Below the pieces are notes generated by a model that had not been told where the DNA came from, did not search any database, and saw nothing but the letters and a program-made list of their open reading frames with translations. A stretch of 11,709 nucleotides of DNA from Acidobacteriota bacterium (lineage in GTDB: Bacteria; Acidobacteriota; Vicinamibacteria; Vicinamibacterales; Vicinamibacteraceae), in assembly GCA_023427865.1 (NCBI GenBank), contig JAEYZV010000545.1, positions 1 to 11,709 of the forward strand, read 5' to 3'. This document shows positions 9,481 through 11,709 of this stretch, piece after piece; within the stretch, counting starts at the first letter, position 1; every line of letters begins with the position of its first letter. Both the position numbers and the translations under genes were made by a program.

Positions 9481-11709
9481 CTAGTAAGCGATCCCGATCG
9501 CGGGGATGATCGGCAGCTGGCGTTCGAAGAGACGTCCGACCGCGCCGGTGCGCAGATCGATGCCGGCGCTCACCTGGCGACGGTTCTCCGCGTTCGTGGC
9601 GTTCAGGACTTCGCCGAAGAGCATCAACCGGCCGACCGGCACCGGCACGCGGTGCCGGACGCGCACGTCGAGTCGCCCGTAGTCGGGCAGCCGCAGGTCG
9701 TTGCGCCGGGTGGACAGGAAGACGCGTGCATCGGCGCGCCGTTCGAACCAGCCGTCGTACGGCCAGTTGGTGGCCAGCCGCAGCGTGCTGCTCATGTCCC
9801 ACCGTTGGCCGAGCCGTGCCGTCGCGGAGATCGTCAGGACGTGCCGCTGGTCGAACGCTCCGGCAAACGACGGATCGAGGTCTCCCGAGTACGTCGTGCG
9901 GCCGTAGCCGTAGCCGATCCAGCCGGACCAGCGCGGACCTCCCGTGCCCGCGGCCGACTGCCGCCGCACGAGCACCTCGACGCCACGGGCGTGCCCGTCC
10001 AGCGCGTTCGACCACGGCGCGTGCGGGTTGCCGCCGGCAATCCGCCCATCCGCGCCCAGGCGGAACTGACGGTCAGGCGTGTCGAGCCCGTCGCGTTCGC
10101 GCCGATGGTAGGCGTTCACGGCCACCCCCCATGTGGCGCGTCGCCATGCCAGGCTCGCGTCGAGCAAGCGCGCACGTTCGAACCGCAGCGATGGCGTTCC
10201 GGCCGGACCGAAGCGCTGGATCACGTCGGGCGACTGGCCATGGCGACTCGCGGCGACGGTGAACACGACATCCTGCGGCAGGGCGACCTGCGCCTGCCCC
10301 CAGCCTCCAAGAAACGTCTCGAGCCCGTGGACGCGGTCGGCACGCAGGCCGGCGCCGAGCGTCAGCGCGCGATGCGGCGTCCACCGCCCGTGCACGTGCC
10401 CGCCCGTCATCGTCTGCGCGCCGGCATGCGCCGCGACGGCGTCTTCCGAGCGGGTCACAGGGTGGTAGACGAGCGACGTCCCCCGGCTGACGAACCTCTG
10501 CACCTGCACCGCAGCATCCATCGACACGCCGCTCGTCGCGGCCCACTCGGCGGCCGAGCGCGACAGCCACTCGTGTTCGGTGCCGTTGTCGAGCGGCGAC
10601 GCGTCGGGGTTCTCGTTGCGGTAGCGGCTGGAGATGCCGGCAACCCGCTGCCGCACGAGCCAGCGTGACCCGAGCTGCGCCTGCCACGCGAGCGTGCCCA
10701 TCGCCGTCTGGTTTCGGCCCTCGTCCAACGCATTCGCGCCCGTGCGGCGTCCGCGCTCGTCGTAGGTCGACGTGCCCGCGAGCACGCCCGCACTCAGCGT
10801 CTGGCGCGACGACAGCCGCGCGTCCACCCTGGCCTGCATGTCGGTGAACTCGAACGTGCCGCTCACATCGGGATCGATCCGACGCACGATCCACGACGCG
10901 TAGCTGCGCCGCGCCCCGGCGATGACGGTGACGCGATCGGACCCGAGCGGGCCCTCGACGTACGCCGTGGACGCGATCGCACTGACGAGGCCGCGTCCGT
11001 GCAGCGCATCCGATCGACCCGCCCGCGTGCGAATGGCCAGCTCCGCCCCGATGGTGTTGCCGAAACGCTGAGGACCCGCGCCGGAGGTGAGCGTGGCGGC
11101 GTCCAGGAGGTCAGCGTTCAGCAGTGCGACCGAGCCGGTCTGCTCGACACCGCGCACGGTGTGCACGAGCAGGCGGCTCTTCACCTCGTCGAGCACGAGC
11201 CCCACCTGGCGGAATGGACTGCCGCGCACCGAGAGCTCGGCGCGCAGTTCGTCGCTCGTCGCCACTCCCGGCAACTGCTGCAGCGTGCGCAACGGGTCGT
11301 CGAACGTCACGCTCCGGAGCATCGCCAATTCCTCGCGGCCGATGGCGATCTGCGCCGGCACGGCGTCCTCCGACGCGCCGGCGGCCGGGCCGACGACGAT
11401 GACCGTCTCCGAGGCACGCGGCTCCGGGGACATCCGCACGTCGAGCGTCGACGGGAACGGCGGCTGCAGGTGCACCGGCACGTGCCGGCCGCTCGTGATC
11501 GCCATCGGCTCGTCGCACCGGTCCAGCGTGGTTTCGCCGTTCTGCGTGGTGATGGCCGGTACCGCGCCCCCGCAGCGAACGAGGGCGCCCGACACCGGCG
11601 TGCCGTCGGCCGCGTCGCGCACGCGCACGGTGACGCTCCCGACCTGCGAAGCGACCGCGGGTACGCCGCCGGCCGGGCCGTCGGCGCGTGCCGGCGTGGC
11701 AGGCAGCGT
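9481..11709 (-). CDS. TonB-dependent outer-membrane receptor with carboxypeptidase-regulatory-like domain (5' end missing)
   Basis: An outer-membrane beta-barrel receptor that would take up a substrate with TonB energy. 742 residues are visible; the true start is beyond the right edge, because the frame stays open across it. Visible residues 23-93 form a carboxypeptidase-regulatory-like beta domain (VGSVTVRVRDAADGTPVSGA, with C46 and C65 that might pair). ETVIVVG (101-107) is a candidate TonB box. The plug follows (about 120-230), with LRTLQQLPGV, ELSVRG, a VLDEV segment and FGNTIGAELAIRTR. The rest alternates in the manner of barrel strands and ends IGIAY, an aromatic C-terminus typical of outer-membrane barrels. 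The first visible residues (TLPATPARADGP...) may be the region just after the signal peptide. At an estimated 750-780 residues it would be smaller than many Oar-type receptors with this N-terminal domain. The substrate is unknown, and no SusD-like partner is visible in the window. Confidence 0.9.
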   Translation of the reverse strand, partial: TLPATPARADGPAGGVPAVASQVGSVTVRVRDAADGTPVSGALVRCGGAVPAITTQNGETTLDRCDEPMAITSGRHVPVHLQPPFPSTLDVRMSPEPRASETVIVVGPAAGASEDAVPAQIAIGREELAMLRSVTFDDPLRTLQQLPGVATSDELRAELSVRGSPFRQVGLVLDEVKSRLLVHTVRGVEQTGSVALLNADLLDAATLTSGAGPQRFGNTIGAELAIRTRAGRSDALHGRGLVSAIASTAYVEGPLGSDRVTVIAGARRSYASWIVRRIDPDVSGTFEFTDMQARVDARLSSRQTLSAGVLAGTSTYDERGRRTGANALDEGRNQTAMGTLAWQAQLGSRWLVRQRVAGISSRYRNENPDASPLDNGTEHEWLSRSAAEWAATSGVSMDAAVQVQRFVSRGTSLVYHPVTRSEDAVAAHAGAQTMTGGHVHGRWTPHRALTLGAGLRADRVHGLETFLGGWGQAQVALPQDVVFTVAASRHGQSPDVIQRFGPAGTPSLRFERARLLDASLAWRRATWGVAVNAYHRRERDGLDTPDRQFRLGADGRIAGGNPHAPWSNALDGHARGVEVLVRRQSAAGTGGPRWSGWIGYGYGRTTYSGDLDPSFAGAFDQRHVLTISATARLGQRWDMSSTLRLATNWPYDGWFERRADARVFLSTRRNDLRLPDYGRLDVRVRHRVPVPVGRLMLFGEVLNATNAENRRQVSAGIDLRTGAVGRLFERQLPIIPAIGIAY

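Noticed and set aside
11626..11628. GTG at 11628 as the start of the TonB-dependent receptor
   Set aside because: The frame remains open for 27 more codons to the window edge, and the first strand of the regulatory-like domain (VGSVTVRV) spans this codon, so the gene must begin further right.

Overview
The window is high-GC DNA (about 70% by eye) with strongly GC-biased third codon positions in its main genes. A TonB-dependent receptor with an N-terminal carboxypeptidase-regulatory-like domain implies a Gram-negative bacterium. That receptor type, the divergent membrane pyrophosphatase, the large hybrid kinase and the GC content together suggest Acidobacteriota, perhaps the Vicinamibacteria. 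This placement is inference; no rRNA or other marker gene is present.

Plus strand, left half: about 14 codons of a possible upstream gene end at position 42. A non-coding leader of some 370 bases follows. Then comes hppA, an ion-pumping membrane pyrophosphatase (413-2887), and, after an 86-base gap holding two strong GC hairpins, a PLP-dependent class V aminotransferase/cysteine-desulfurase-like protein (2974-4200).

Minus strand, right half, in transcription order: a TonB-dependent receptor running off the right edge (11709-9481), argG (argininosuccinate synthase, 9345-8107), a 1187-residue membrane hybrid histidine kinase with two receiver domains (8042-4479), and a doubtful 96-codon ORF whose ATG overlaps the kinase stop in an ATGA arrangement (4482-4192). 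The two halves converge at about 4200-4480.

The genes do not form one obvious pathway. hppA uses pyrophosphate to energise the membrane, and argG is one of the reactions that releases pyrophosphate, but they are on opposite strands about 5 kb apart, so I read no functional link into this. The receptor, argG and kinase could be partly co-transcribed, but argG appears to have its own promoter: a TATACT element 8 bases before its ATG, suggesting a leaderless mRNA, with a 10-base direct repeat just upstream.

I found no CRISPR array, mobile element, tRNA, rRNA or toxin-antitoxin pair, and nothing that convincingly looks like a new multi-gene system. The most interesting points are the missing catalytic cysteine in the desulfurase-like protein, the divergent class of the pyrophosphatase, the argG promoter architecture, the degenerate first receiver of the kinase, and the ATGA-coupled small ORF.
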